Shown: piece by piece, positions 34,452 to 47,600 of the stretch | Numbering within the stretch: the first letter of the stretch is position 1 | How the letters are laid out: the number at the start of each line of letters is the position of its first letter | Origin: Lactarius indigo | Lineage: Eukaryota; Basidiomycota; Agaricomycetes; Russulales; Russulaceae | Direction: 5' to 3' | Length of the DNA stretch: 64,000 nt | NCBI GenBank assembly: GCA_025766275.1 | Contig: JAFKAC010000003.1 | Span: 3,100,001-3,164,000 of the forward strand | Notes under the pieces: generated by a model | Told to the model about the DNA's origin: nothing | The model's input: the letters and a program-made list of their open reading frames with translations, nothing else | Database searches by the model: none | Made by a program: the position numbers and the translations under genes

Positions 34452-36261
34452 ATGGATCCTGATAAAGCCTTCGATCAAGACAAGGAGAAAGGAGACGTAG
34501 TCAAAGGTGCGCGCGTTTGTTACCTTACGCACGTATCCTAACCCGTCATCCCTGGCCGAAGACAACCGAGACCTCCATGACCCCTCCTCCAAGATGTGGG
34601 CACTCTGCATCTCCAAAGCAGACAAACATGACACGGCGATGGTCGAGCGTTGGAAGGCAGATATGGATGGGATCCTCATCTATGTGCGTCCAGCCCAACC
34701 TAGTTGCATTTATGTTCTCGCTCTGACTGGCTTCCAGACCGGTGTATTCTCAGCAACAGTCGCCGCATTTCTCATAGAAAGCTACAAGACCCTCAAACCC
34801 GATTCCGGAGAGGCGACTGTGAAGCTTCTCCAACAAGTCACACAGCAACTGGCTGCGATATCCAACGGAACACAGCTCATCCTGCCGACCAGCGACCAAT
34901 TCACACCCAAGCCCTACGCCGTCCACGTGAACATCATGTGGTTCCTCAGTCTCTGTATCAGTCTTTCGTGTGCCCTTGCCGCCACGCTGGTACAGCAATG
35001 GGCTCGCAGGTACCTCCGGCTCTCTCAAGGACAGAGGGCGGCCCTGCGTCGAGTCAGGATCCGCACGTACCTCCATGAAGGAATCCACATGTTCCATACA
35101 CGTTGGATAGTCGAGAACATCTCCCTTTTGATGCATGCAGCAATCTTCTTGTTCTTCGCCGGCCTTGTCGAGTTTCTCTACGCCATCAACCATGAGGTCG
35201 CCCATGTTGTCCTTATGGCTGTCTCCATCTTTGCGACTACCTACGTTGTGCTCACAAGTCTCCCCGTTCTCTTTCAACAATGTCCCTTCCAGACCCCGCT
35301 ATCTTCCATCATCTGGTACCTCGGCCATTTCCTCGTCATTGCCTTCCTTTCCCTGTTCTCATGGTCAAACCATATTCGGGCCTATATCGAGGAGTTTTGG
35401 AGGCGGATGCGTAATGGTATCACGGACCACCTGGCAAACAAGGCTGACCAAAAGAATGAGATCGACCTAAAGGCTTTACGGTCGGCGCTCAGGTCGTGTC
35501 GCGACGAAAACGACGTGGAGGCATTTCTCGACGCGATCCCGGGGTATTTGCGGTCGGATGACAGCGGATCCCACATCATCGATATCGGAGAACTCCTCGA
35601 TGGAGGGGACGAGGATGTCCAGCTGAGCCAGCAGATCGTGCAGCTCTTCGCCTCGTGCGTCGATGCTGACGGGAGGATGGACAAGACGGCACGCAGACGG
35701 CGCGCGATCACGTGCGCGCGTGCGATCTCAGAAATTTCGAACGCGTTCATGTCCAAACGGGTCAAGGTGGACCTGCCAGAGCCCGCCAGCAGGATCTTGC
35801 AGCAGCTAGCGCAGGACCACGACGCTGCCGTCGCGTTTGCAGCGCTGAGCACGATCGCGATCCGCGAGCGCGCGCTCTTGGAGCACCTCCAGGATTCGCA
35901 AAGCAGTCGGGACTTGAACAGGCGCCAGGAGGTCATCGCTATGCTCTGCGAAATCCTCAACGAACGAGACCCACTTTCCGCGCGCTATCATGTCGCGCAA
36001 CCTGATGCTTTCCAGTACGCCGACGCGCGTCTGACGGCGGTGACGGAATTCATTACGCATGTCCTCCCGCTTGTCCCCCACCTGACGGACTCTCCTCATG
36101 AAGACCTCGACGTTGCGAAGAAGACCCTTGAGGAACTTTGCCATGGCCTGGATGGCAAGAAATTCTCGGATTCTGCGCAGCAGAAATTCGCTGAAGCCTT
36201 GAAGCGTGCACGGCAGGAGTATCAGGCAGCTATAAAGTCAACGGGTAAGCACCATCCTTGA
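34452..36261 (+). CDS. DUF6535-domain membrane protein (basidiomycete-specific)
   Basis: Three exons, 34452-34506, 34562-34683 and 34738-36261, give 566 aa. The N-terminal third looks like the DUF6535 domain: ERWKADMDGILIYTGVFSAT, VAAFLIESYKTL, then several hydrophobic helices (VNIMWFLSLCISLSCALAAT, LLMHAAIFLFFAGLVEFLYA, VLMAVSIFATTYVVLTSLPV). It includes the family's VQQWARRYL and RARIRTYLHEG-like elements (here RVRIRTYLHEG). The rest (about residue 300 onward) is soluble and helical, with no domain I recognise, and ends basic. The biochemical role of the family is unknown to me; proteins of this kind occur as large paralogous sets in mushrooms. The model stops in frame beside a GTAAGC that could be a further donor. 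Confidence 0.85.
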
Positions 36262-36583
36262 TGAACTGAGCGTAAAGCTTACACCCGCGTCGCGGAATCT
36301 TCTAGGTCAACAAACACATAAGTCACCAATGGCAGCATACTACTCTACAATAATCTCATCCACGCTCCCTTTGTTACAATCTCTGGGTGCCTCTTCTGTT
36401 TGAGATATTGGGTCATGCAAGACGAATTGATTGTATCATAGTCGCACGCATTTGTATTGTAGCTTACAGTAAGGTCGAAGACAATAATTTAGTTGTGAAA
36501 CTACATGTCGTGTTTCTCGCAGTGTAGACGCCCGAGCGGCTAACTCGGGCCACTTGAAGTCAACACACTCACAGACTTCGTTC
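36262..36583. other. Intergenic gap with a small hairpin
   Basis: A 7-bp stem, GCCCGAG at 36530-36536 pairing with CTCGGGC at 36544-36550, lies about 35 bp before the NUP84 start codon, so it would sit in that leader. Otherwise A/T-rich and featureless. Confidence 0.45.
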
Positions 36584-39508
36584 ATGTCTGAGACGTTCTA
36601 CACATCCTGCGCGGATATTCTTGCTCTATGTCAAACACAAAAAGATAACTTGGAGGCTCTCTTGGACCCGCGAACCGGTTTTGCGCCACGCCTTCGTCAT
36701 TTATGTGAACAACAGTGGGTGCTGTCGTGACCAAGACTCACAAGTCGTCACTCATCCGAATTCTAGGCTATCGGACCTTCGCGAGGAGGGAAACGTATCG
36801 CCAGAGGAGATCGAGGCATTAAGGATGGAATGCAGCACGTGGGCTCTCCTCCAGGATGTCATGCCGTGCGTCCACTCTCATCTCGGATTTGCGAAAATAT
36901 CGAACCAACTTTTTTCTTTCTTTTTCCAGTGCTCGCAAGACCGAGCCGCCACCACAACCCTCAGCGCGCACTCTCCTGGCCGCCAACCCATACACACCGA
37001 CTTCCACGCTCGCTCAGGCGACGTTGGCAGCGTCACGCGCTCTCTCAGAGCTCGTAGTGGTGCGCGAGTGGCTCCACGACACCGCACCCCCGCCCCCACA
37101 CCCGGACGCGTCGACCGGCTATTGGCGCTTCACAAAGCATCGCGTGACCGAGGGCCTGTGGACCGGGAACACCGGACGCGCGGCGGATAGCGTAGTTCGC
37201 GAGATGGACCCCGACTCGGTGGTGCGGGAGGCCGAGATTGGCCGCGGTCTGGCGGCCGACGACGCAGTGCGTGAAGTTTCCTTTTTGTTGTTTGTTTGTT
37301 TGGTTCCAATATAATATCCTCAGAGCTACGACAAAGCACTGGCACATACGCTTTTTGCTTATGTGCGCGCGGGGGATATTGAAAACGCAATAAAACTTTG
37401 TCGCGATGCGCATCAGCCCTGGCGCGCGGCAACTATCCGCGGTTCTCTTCTCTTCTCCTGGCCCGCAATCTGTGAGCCTTCATGTCGCCACCCGTTCCCT
37501 TGATTTAGGCTAACTTTTATCCCGCCAGCCGCAGCACGACAGGAAGATGAGATGGGGGAAGACGGGGAAGACGACCCTGACCTATGGCACGGAAACAAAA
37601 GACGCGTCTTGTGGAAGGCCACTTGCACGCGTGCCGCCCTGGACGCCCGCCTGTCGTCCGCAGAGCGTGCTCTGTACGCTGCGCTCGCGCCTTCCATCCA
37701 AACCTCTGGCGTACTAAAATCAGCGTGTCGCACGTGGGAGGACGCGCTTTGGGCGACGATCTCCGTTTTGTGCGAGGAACGACTGAGCGAGGCGCTCGCG
37801 CGGCTCGGGGGAGGATTCTGGGAGCCCTCTGGGAGAGGAGAGGAGGGAGAAACGGGCGAGGAAGAGGAGGATACTTGGCGTGCGGACGTTGAGCAAGAGC
37901 TGCAAGCACTTTCAGCTGCGCAAGCGCAGGAGGGCCCCGGCGCTGACGATCCCTTTCACGTATCTCAGCTGCACATTATCCTGAACCGCACAGATGCATT
38001 ACTCGACGATTTTGCGTCCAGGCTCCGGGACGGGGCGTACGACCGTGAATCAGCCGAGTCAGTCTTTTTACTGGTTTGTCTCAGCTCACAAATGCTCATG
38101 TTGTCCATGGAACTTTGCTGGCAGATACCCGACAATGACACGCTTCTTCGCACACCTGTGCCTGTACCTCCAAATGATTGATATCCCTGTTTCTCCGCTA
38201 GCTATACAGATCATCCTCGAAGCCTACCTTCAAGTCCTCGAGGCACGTCCTTTCATCGTCCGCCTTGCGAGTCTCTCTGACGGAATTGCGGTGGTAGAAC
38301 GCGGGGCAGCGTTCCCTCATTGCGATGTATGCCGGTGCACTCGGTGACAACGCTGTCGAGCGTTACGCGCTCTTCCTGACCTCCCTTGCGCTTTCTGCGG
38401 ATCCCGTTGAGCGACGTACGGCCTTACAGCGCGCGAGAGAGCACGGACTAGATGTCCCGCGTGTAGCCATCGTCACTGCGGAGCGCACGATTGAGCGGGC
38501 GCTCGACGGCCTCCCATCGTCCGTGAAGGGACAGCTGCCGGATCTGACCAAGGCGGCACAAGAGCCCGCAGAAGAGGCGGAGATGCTACTCGTGCGGTCA
38601 ATCGAGTGGACGGTCGTCGAGAGCGAGACGTACGATACTGCGCTGGAGCAGGCGAACGTGATCCTGAGGTACCTACTCGGTGCGTCAGATCTCCCCTCAT
38701 CTCTCGTCGCACGTGGCGTATGCTCAACCTGTGTTTTGTGGACAGCTCGCGGGAGGGTCGACGTGGCGCGCCTGCTCTTGGATTTGCTACCCCCTGAACT
38801 GGCGGCGATCGGCACACCCGAGGAGCGCGCGGCAGAGTATCTGGATTACCGCCAGTTCTTCATCGCGTGGGAGACGCTTGAGCGGGTGGCAGAGTGTCAG
38901 GCCCTCGAAGCGCCGCAGATGAGCAGGGACACGCGCGCGGCGTGGCTCAGAGACTACACGGTGCGTACACCTTCTCCCCCGGCGTCCTACGTGTTCATAG
39001 CAATGGCCGTCACAGGGCTTGGTGTCCAGCGCGCATGAACAGATAGTCAAGCTGTTGACTACGGACTGGCTTGTGCCAGAGACCGAGACTCCTGCCAGTA
39101 CGTCCCGTCCAGCACGCTATTGATACAACTCTTTTTGTTCATTTTGAGACGGTATGATTATAGCAGACCGCCGGGCGCGAGAATTGGCACGTATAAGACA
39201 ACTGTTCGTTCCGGAGCTCATTTTGCGCCTACACACGCTCCTTGTCTCGTCACGCACGCACATACCCGAGTGCGTTTCTTTCCTCCGTCTTCCGTGTGCC
39301 ACCGCGTCCTAATCCTGTTGGTTTGCACAGAAACGTCCGACGTGCACTGCGCCTGACAAACGTCGTTGCCGACTCGCGATATATGCTGTACACGGAGTTC
39401 GCGGGTGAGAATGGGCGCAGGTTGAAGGAGTATCTGGCTGCCGTCCGCACAGCAGTGCTGGCGGGGTTGGAACATGGGGGGTCGGACCCGTTCAGAGCCG
39501 TCCTATGA
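36584..39508 (+). CDS. NUP84: Nucleoporin Nup84/Nup107
   Basis: A scaffold subunit of the Y-shaped Nup84/Nup107 complex of the nuclear pore. Eleven exons fit in phase: 36584-36714, 36767-36865, 36930-37266, 37324-37471, 37529-38057, 38125-38242, 38298-38679, 38746-38960, 39016-39097, 39164-39269 and 39331-39508, giving 774 aa (726 in budding yeast). Alpha-helical segments typical of the family include YWRFTKHRVTEGLW, FAYVRAGDIENAIKLCRDAH, QPWRAATIRGSLLF, IALDNA-type helices (here IAMYAGALGDNAVERYALFL) and EYLDYRQFFIAWETLERVAE. The C-terminus is VVADSRYMLYTEFAGENGRR and GGSDPFRAVL. Intron 38243-38297 fits the conserved LQVLE/NAGQRSLIAMY junction only with a GC-AG boundary. Same orientation as the DUF6535 gene upstream and VPS35 downstream. 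Confidence 0.95.
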
Positions 39509-41173
39509 AAAGTTGGGCCCTTTGCAGCAACAACTGCTCATGCAACGCCATCCTCCTCCGGCGTCGTCGCACCCGCAACGGCTGCCCCCCTAGCATCCGG
39601 GCAAGCTATCACGAATGCTCGCGGTTCCACTCGCACCATGCTTGCCTCGCTACCCACACTTCTCAACCGTTTCTACTCCCATTTTGATTTCCTCATCTTG
39701 TCACACGAAACCCCATCCTTTGGTTTATTGTTTGAAGGGTACCCATAATCACCCTTAATCCCTACGTCGCCAGTGAACCGAATTCAGTGACCTGTTATCT
39801 GTAAACCGCCTTGCGTTTGCCCCCTGCGCTGCGGATAATAATATTTAAGCATGTATGGTCGAGGCTAGTACTGTACACTCAACTCAACTCACCCGCAACC
39901 AATATCAATTCTTTCTCTCGTACTAGTGTCTATCCCGACTCACAGATTTGACTCTGGCTCAATTCGTTCATCACCACTTCCGACTCTTTTTGATGAAAAG
40001 TCCCTCTGGGTCTTCGAGCGCCTTTTGCGAGACGTCTGCTCTGGGAGCATCAAGTCGGTCTTGCCTAAAACTCAGGCATCCAAACACGACTCGCGATCAC
40101 TCCTGCGTCAAATGTAACATGATCACCAGTATTGCAACAAGTTCTTGGCGCCTCCACACCACGACACCTTCTCGCTAGTGACAGACTTTGCAAGAATGTA
40201 ACTGCCGTCATGACCAGGCGTCAGAATGCTGGGTACGGGGTGTAGGCCCTCAGTAGACTAGACTGCCATTTTGCGAGTTGTGCAGCTGGAGTATGTCGGC
40301 GATACGGTCGACAGGAAGCCCAATTATACCCTGTAACAAGCTCTGTAATGCCGCTCCCGACTTGGATGCCTTGACGCCGTAATTTATCTTCTTGCCAGGA
40401 CCTAACGTTCTATTTTGAGCTCGAACCCATTGTTCTTGGACCACGACAGCCGTCAGCAAGGCCAACTGGCGTGCTTAGACGTAACGCTCATAAATGCCGT
40501 CGCGAGAGAAAGCGGCTGCTACATTTGTGGCGAAATATTACGCTGTCTTGCGTTTCTGTTTCCCAACATCTAGAAAGGTAGGGGCACAACAGTAAATGAA
40601 TGAATTTCCGTGATCGTAATCAATGAATAAACAAAAAAGCGGTAACGTTAACGTTACTCATCAACCATGTAGCAAAAGCATGCACTACCGCCCTCCAGTC
40701 GGAATATCTCCCAAAAGATTTGGATTGGTCGTAGGACTCAGTTCACACGAACTCCGAATTAACCGTTCCAGAGCACTCTTCCAACTGATTGAACGCAATT
40801 CTGGGTGTTCGAGTCGTTTCCCGGAGAGGAGCACTGAGAACAACCAACTAGTCCTAGATAAAATCCCCGAAGACTATGCATCCAATGGAGCTGCGTGGCG
40901 GGTTCATTGAGACACAACGGTCCGAATAGGATTGCACCCCATATTGCATGGTCTTGCACGAACCAACCGTTCCATCGGTGGTCTTTCATGGTTGCTGTCC
41001 ACGGCCCGATTTTCCCGGAGGACTTGTAATATTAGATAATACAGGTTAGAATATATGATGATTGACATTGCCAAGGGCAGGGTTCTACCGTGATCAGCTT
41101 CAATTGGGGCAGCCTTTCGTTTTGTCTGCTCGAAACTTACTTTGTTTCGTTCACCGACTATATTTCCGTATAA
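39509..41173. other. Intergenic gap between NUP84 and VPS35
   Basis: No gene is supported. A 71-codon minus frame (40250-40465) has a plausible helix but no start or partner exons. A 95-codon plus frame (40623-40910) has no motif. The region is A/T-richer than the flanking genes. Confidence 0.4.
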
Positions 41174-44100
41174 ATGGCAGAAGTGGTCACGGAAGAGGCC
41201 AAGTTGTTGGGCGACGCCCTCAACACGGTCAAAATACAAGTACAGCAGATGAAAAGACACCTCGTACGTCTCCCGCTCACCGTCTTTCTGCGCGCTCTGT
41301 GGTAGTTACTGACCATGTGGCAGGAGTTAGACCAACTCATGGATGCGCTTAAGAGCTCAAGCTTGATGCTTGCCGAACTGCGGACGTCATCACTCTCCCC
41401 GAAACAGTATTATGAACTCTGTCAGTGCTCCATGTCCGATCCGTCGCCCTATTGAATAGCCCATTGACATGGCTGTAGACATGGCTGTATTCGATGCCCT
41501 TCGACATCTCTCCAATTACCTTTATGATGCCCATACAACGGGCCGACACCACCTTGCTGACCTCTATGAACTCGTCCAATACGCAGGGAATATCGTTCCG
41601 CGACTGTATCTCATGATTACTGTTGGCTCGGTCTACATGTCCGTTCCGGAAGCACCGGTGAAGGAAATCATGAAGGACATGATGGAAATGTCGCGCGGCG
41701 TTCTCCATCCTATTCGCGGCCTTTTTCTTCGACATTATCTGAGCGGTCAGACACGTGACCACCTGCCAATTGGTTTAGACATGGGGTATGTACGTCGATT
41801 CGCCTCGGTCGATACTCGCTTTCTGACTGGCCGCCATTCGCAGGCCAGCTGGAAATTTACAGGATTCAATCAGCTTTGAGCTTACCAATTTCATTGAAAT
41901 GAACAAGCTCTGGGTGCGCCTTCAGCACCAAGGTCACTCCAGAGACCGCGAGAGGCGTGAACTCGAGCGCAAGGAGCTTCGCATTCTTGTCGGAACGAAT
42001 CTTGTTCGCCTCTCGCAACTCGATGGTGTCGACCTAGACCTCTACCAAAATGGCATCCTCCCTGCCATTCTTGAACAGGTCGTCCAATGCAAGGACATTA
42101 TTGCTCAAGAATACCTTATGGAGGTTGTCATCCAGGTACGTTTCCCGTTGCCAGCTCTCTAACCTCGCAAACTAGTAATCCTTCCAAGGTCTTCACGGAT
42201 GAGTTCCACCTCCATACTCTTGGTCCGTTCCTCTCCGCTACCGCACAGTTACAACCCAAAGTCAACATCAAACAAATCGTCATTGCTCTCATTGACCGAT
42301 TGGCTGCGCACGCCGCACGCGAGGCCGAAAACGAGGATGCTGAAGAAGCGAAACTGCAAGAAGAAGCTGCTGCGCGACGTCTTGCAGATCGCGTCAAGGC
42401 TCAGCGCGGCCGAGCACGTGCTAACGGGGCCACGAGTCCTGTACATGAGTATAAGAACGAGACTGAATGGGGTGAACTAACAAGCCCACCCTCATCTGCA
42501 CCTGCCGAAGAGAAGCCGGCGTCGACGGGTGATGGTGATGGTGATAGTGAGAAGCTAGACAAGGGGAAAGAGAAGGTAGGCGAACCCGTGCGCAAGTTCC
42601 GAGGCGTACCCGAGAACGTGAAATTATTCGAAGTGTTCTGGGAACAGGTGGTCGAGCTTATCAAGGTATCCTTGACTATTTGAGCTTCAGACGACTTTTC
42701 TCACAAAGTTCATAGGCTCGACCCGACTTATCTATTCAGGATGTCACCGCATTGCTCGTCTCGTTGACCAACTTATCGCTCAGCTGCTACCCCGACCGTC
42801 TTGAATATGTTGATAAAGTCCTGGGCTTTGCTCGTGAAAAGATCAAGGAGTTTGCAGATAGGTCCGTCTACCAATTAAAGGGCGATACTGAAAGGCGTTG
42901 ACTGGCTTTCCTAGTCCGGATTTGCACAGCCAACAAACAACGTCTCACCTTGCTAGCCTCTTGCTTGCGCCGATTAATTCATATCAATCTGTGCTCACTC
43001 TTCTTGCACTCCCCAATTATGTGCCTCTTCTATCGGCACAGCCCTATGTTACCCGCCGCATGCTCGCCCACGCGATAGTCTCCAGCGTACTCAAAAACGA
43101 GACTGTTATTGAGGATCCCGAGGACGTGGACGGCATCCTCGAACTTTGCCAAGTCCTGATTCGCGAGCAGCAGGACGCTACTCCGTTACCCCCAGGTGCT
43201 GGCGGACGTCGCGGGACGTTTAGCAGTGGCGAAAGGGAGGATGTAGCAGAGGAACAGGGTTGGATCGCGAGGATGGTGCACCTATTTCGATCAGAGTCAC
43301 TGGGTACCCAGTTCGAAGTGAGAAAATCTCTTTGGTTCATCTCGTTAAATGCTAATATGTGCACCGAAGCTCCTCCAAATTGCGCGACGGCACCTCGAAG
43401 CCGGCGGCGAACGCATGCGATTCACTTTCCCTGCTGTCATCACGTCTGGAATAAAACTCTGCCGAAGATACAAAAACCGCGAACATCTCGAAGACGACTG
43501 GTCCGCGAAGGTCGAAACAATTCTCAAATTCGTTCGACACCTCACGTCAATCCTCGCAACCCAAGTTGATGCACCGACCATCGCGCTCCGGCTCTTCCTC
43601 CTTGCGGCTCAGATTGCTGACGAATGTGGTTTCGAGGACCTCGCCTACGACCTATATGTTGAAGCGTTCACCGTATATGAGGAGGGCATCTCAGAATCTC
43701 GCGCCCAGCTGCAGGCGATCACGCTCGTTATTGGCACGCTTCAGGGAGCGCGGGTATTTGGCACAGACAACTATGATACTCTGATCACAAAGGCCGCCCT
43801 TCACGGCGCGAAGTTGTTGAAGAAACCACACCAGGCAAGCGCAGTGCATTTAGCAAGTCATATGTGGTGGCAGGAGACGACGCTTGGGTCTGCGTCAGGG
43901 AAAGCGGATGCGACTGCACCCGAGAAGCCTACCACGCCACCACAGGCCAAGGACGAAGACGAAACGGATACACCGAAAGCGGCAAGGCACTTGTCACTTT
44001 GAACAGCACAGATGACTTACGAAAGTTACAGTACCCTCATCAAGACAGCAAGCGTGTCCTGGAGTGTCTTCAGAAATCACTTCGGATTGCTAATTCCGCA

Positions 44101-44508
44101 ACGGAGGAAATCGTCATGGTGCAACTCTACGTCGATACTCTCGATCAGTACCTCTTTTACTTGGACCGCGGTGCAACTGCTGTGCGTACCTGCTGTGCTC
44201 GTCGGGAACTCCCCCCGCTCTAGCTGACCCCGTGTTTCTAGGTGATGCCAAAGTTTGTCAACTCACTGGTGGAACTGATCACAGCATCGATCGACATCAT
44301 TAACACGCCCGATGTACATCCCTCCCAGCGTGCGCCAGCAGGTTTGTTAGAGGGCGTTCAGACACCCGAGATGATCACACGGCATTTCCGAAACACCCTT
44401 CTGCATATTCAAGCCAAGAAGTCAACCGCCGAAGGTACACCGGGCACACGCTGGGACGACGTGGACATAGTTGGTGCATTGTTGAAGATGGGGCTCGGAG
44501 CGCGATAG
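41174..44508 (+). CDS. VPS35: Retromer cargo-recognition subunit Vps35
   Basis: Vps35 is the alpha-solenoid core of retromer, which recycles cargo from endosomes to the Golgi. Ten exons fit in phase: 41174-41263, 41324-41420, 41479-41785, 41844-42135, 42189-42665, 42740-42861, 42915-43317, 43370-43981, 44032-44181 and 44242-44508, giving 938 aa. The conserved N-terminal [10 protein letters not shown] (Vps26-binding PRLYL) is intact. Other family stretches are [24 protein letters not shown] sequence (here [18 protein letters not shown]), [24 protein letters not shown]-type sequence ([18 protein letters not shown]) and [18 protein letters not shown] charged, low-complexity insert (about residues 330-420) is a fungal addition. 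Intron 43982-44031 works only with a GC donor. A perfect 12-bp tandem repeat creates the acceptor at 41478. Confidence 0.96.
41466..41489 (+). repeat. 12-bp perfect tandem duplication at a VPS35 splice acceptor
   Basis: GACATGGCTGTA occurs twice in tandem (41466-41477 and 41478-41489). The AG used by the VPS35 exon starting at 41479 is formed at the junction of the two units. Confidence 0.8.
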
Positions 44509-44639
44509 TCTCCCGCGCATGGGATACGAAGGTGTGCCACGATGACATACGGTGTTTTTTTATGCTATCTTGCTTACTGTCATATAATTATTTGACTTGC
44601 TCTGATTCTTGTGGGCGCATTACTGAGCAGCATCTAAGT

Positions 44640-47600
44640 TTCCTGTCCCCGCCTCTTCGACATCATCGGCCGTCAGGGTCGTCCTAGTGTCCATACCCAC
44701 ACCCGGAGTAAGATGTCCACGCAAATCTACGGCGCTTCCTTTTACCGTCCAGGGACTCTGCCCTAGTCCCATGTCTACACGGGTAAAGACCTAGCGCTAC
44801 TGAATACGCGACGAGGATTGCCGTTCATTGGAGACGAGCTATTTGACTGACGTCTCCCATCAATCCATCCCTCGTGAATGGTGCGATTGCTGTTTCAATG
44901 CGAACGTGCCCGTGCCGAGCGTCAACACGCGTGTGAACGGCGAAACCACCCAATACCTTCGGGGGCGCGTTACGTGAATACTGTCATATTCCGAGTGAAT
45001 ACAAGGACGTCCGTAGTGGGAACTTTGTAATAGTAGTAGTAAATGTGGCCATTTGATCGCCGTCCCCGGGGCCAATCATGCCGGTGGAGACCTCTTGAGA
45101 ACTACCTGTCATGTGTACCTCGTCCCGCTCCGCACGGTTGATCCAACAGTAAGAGTACCAGACAGCAGCGGGCTCACTCTGAGCACTTTGGGGTAGGATA
45201 TACGCTCGGAACGGGGCGGGGGGGATAAGTTGTGTAACCACCAGGGAGCGGGCTGGTGGTGGCCGGAAACCCACCGTAAAGCATTCCCCGATTCTCACCG
45301 GTCTGTCCACTCTGGAAGTTGGGCTACACCGAAGCTGACGGATTAGTGGGGGCCCTCAGGGTTGCAGCGAAAAGCTCGCTGACCGGCATGGGTTGACCAT
45401 AATACGCCTACTGACGCCGAGGGATACCCGTCACTCCCTGAAGAATTACCCGCGACGTTGCCAGTGCCGTTCCCAGGGAACCAGTTGGCGGCGTTCCAGA
45501 AGTTGTACATAGGTAGAGGGGGGATAGGATTTCCATAGGTGTCCCGCTACATTTATTATTATTATCAGAACCAATCGCTTCGCCCATCCGGTACTCACGG
45601 CGAAGGATTGTCCGTGGCCTTGGTTTCGTCCATCTGTTATGAGACTCTCATGAAGTGTAGTCTCGGGCTGTAATCAGAGGAAAATCAGAGCACATTTGCG
45701 GAGCAGTAGAGTAGGTTCCACCTCATGGCGCAGACCTGGAAGAGGGTGTGCCGTTTGAGGTCCTCGAGCTCCTGTTGGAGAAGTCGTGGCTAACAGATGG
45801 TTGCGCAGTTGAGTTGGTGTTGAACATTTCTGACGTTGGGACTGTGGGACTACTAGTAGCAGATTTGCGTTTGACTGTCAGTGGCCCACTGTCCCTTGGG
45901 TTTTTATACCTCCGAAAAATTAGATAGAAACCTGAGAAAAGTATGAACATGAGGCGCGGAAAGATAACGCCTTGAGACCCGTTGCGTTTCCGATCACAGG
46001 TTCTAGCGTCAGTCTATCAGGTGTTGGAGCAAGCTGGCTCTAGCCTCCCATTGAATTGGCACGAGGAGTGTGTGCACAGTATCCTTTAAGGCTTACATCG
46101 CGAATCTCATTTCGTGGTGCGCGAACCGAAAACACGCGATGTTGCCAGAAAACGCGAAAAGAAAGCAGCTCCACACCCTAATAGGAGGTCACAGACCCAA
46201 CCAGAGGAGAGTATCAGCGGAAAGAGCTATGCACGACGACGGAAACCGTACAGTGACGGCCACATACAGCCAGCGTGCATGAAAAATGAATTAAGCGAGG
46301 GTAACTGGGCAAGGTCGGATTAAAATTGGCTCCAAAGCCGTGTGATACACAGTGTGCGGAAACTGTAGCTAGCTGCGCAATCATGCAGCGTGATGCATTG
46401 TGTGGGATTAGTACGTCGTTTTAGAGCCCCAGGCTGCCAGCGACAACAGACCCCCAGGTTCCAGGTTAGTTTTTGGGGCCTAAGGTATGTCGCAGTAATT
46501 CAGGTGTAGCTAACTTGGAAGGTAACCAAGGTCAGGCTGGACAGAGTTAGCCAGTCTGGTCGCTCCAAGTGAGTCACCGAATTGGACGGCATCAGCGCAT
46601 CCCCGCAAGTGGAGATTCCGTGGCCGCGTGCTCTAAGATCCGAACCTGAGCGCCAAAGGGACGAGCAGAGGCCGTCCTGGCTGAAGTGCTTGGCGGAGGA
46701 GGACGACTTCTGGCTTTGGTCATTCGGAGCTTTTGTCAGATGCCCGATCGTGGCCGACAACACCCCGATCCTCGCCAGATCGCTGGGCCCCCAGAGTCGA
46801 GACTCGAGCGACAGCGACTATCCAGCGTGTCCGACAAGTTCGCAACGAAAACGAAAAACTGGCATGTACGCAGTGCATGTGGCGTGCTCGCTCCCATGGT
46901 ACGCGTTCCTATTGCCATTTCGTCTTTCCCCAATTGTGGCGCACTAGTCAATCGACAACCCTAGCCAACCCTAGCTTAGCGGGTACCTTGAGGACCATGC
47001 AACAGGCCGTTTCTATCGAGCGCGTCGGAGCTCTGCGATTTGCTAAGGTCCGACACCGGCATTTCCGTGACTGGAGTGGCAAAGAAAGAAACCTTGATCC
47101 CACACAGACGCTTGAGGTCTCGTGGACGAGCTTGGCGTGAAATCCGTCGACCTTGGACTTTATGCGACTGACAGTGCTTGCCACTGAATAATAGACAATA
47201 GATGTTTGTCGCTTGTCTTGCTATATGTCAGTGACGTCTTGGGACAGCTAGCCGTAATGAATAAACGGACACTTATTGTTCCCGAAAGCCACGATGACTT
47301 GGATAACAACAGGCAAGACAACAGGTACCGACTCGAGGCATTGATGGCGGTTCACTTTCGTCCCTAGCCTAAAGTATCAGCACCATCACGAAAACGGGGA
47401 CATGAATTGATAGACGTTTGACCTCCTTCCTAATCGCACCCAAGATCTAAATGTTTCCCTCCGCCTGGATCACTCATTCCCCTTCCAGAAGGGTGAAAGA
47501 TGTGAAGATAGAAAGCGATTGGGAATATCCATCTTTGGATACAATTTCGTGTTGATGGCGCTACAGTCCCGTCTTGTGCACAACGTTCCAAGGTTCGACT

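Noticed and set aside
40250..40465. 71-codon minus-strand frame after NUP84
   Set aside because: No ATG in good context and no upstream exon; the length is compatible with chance.
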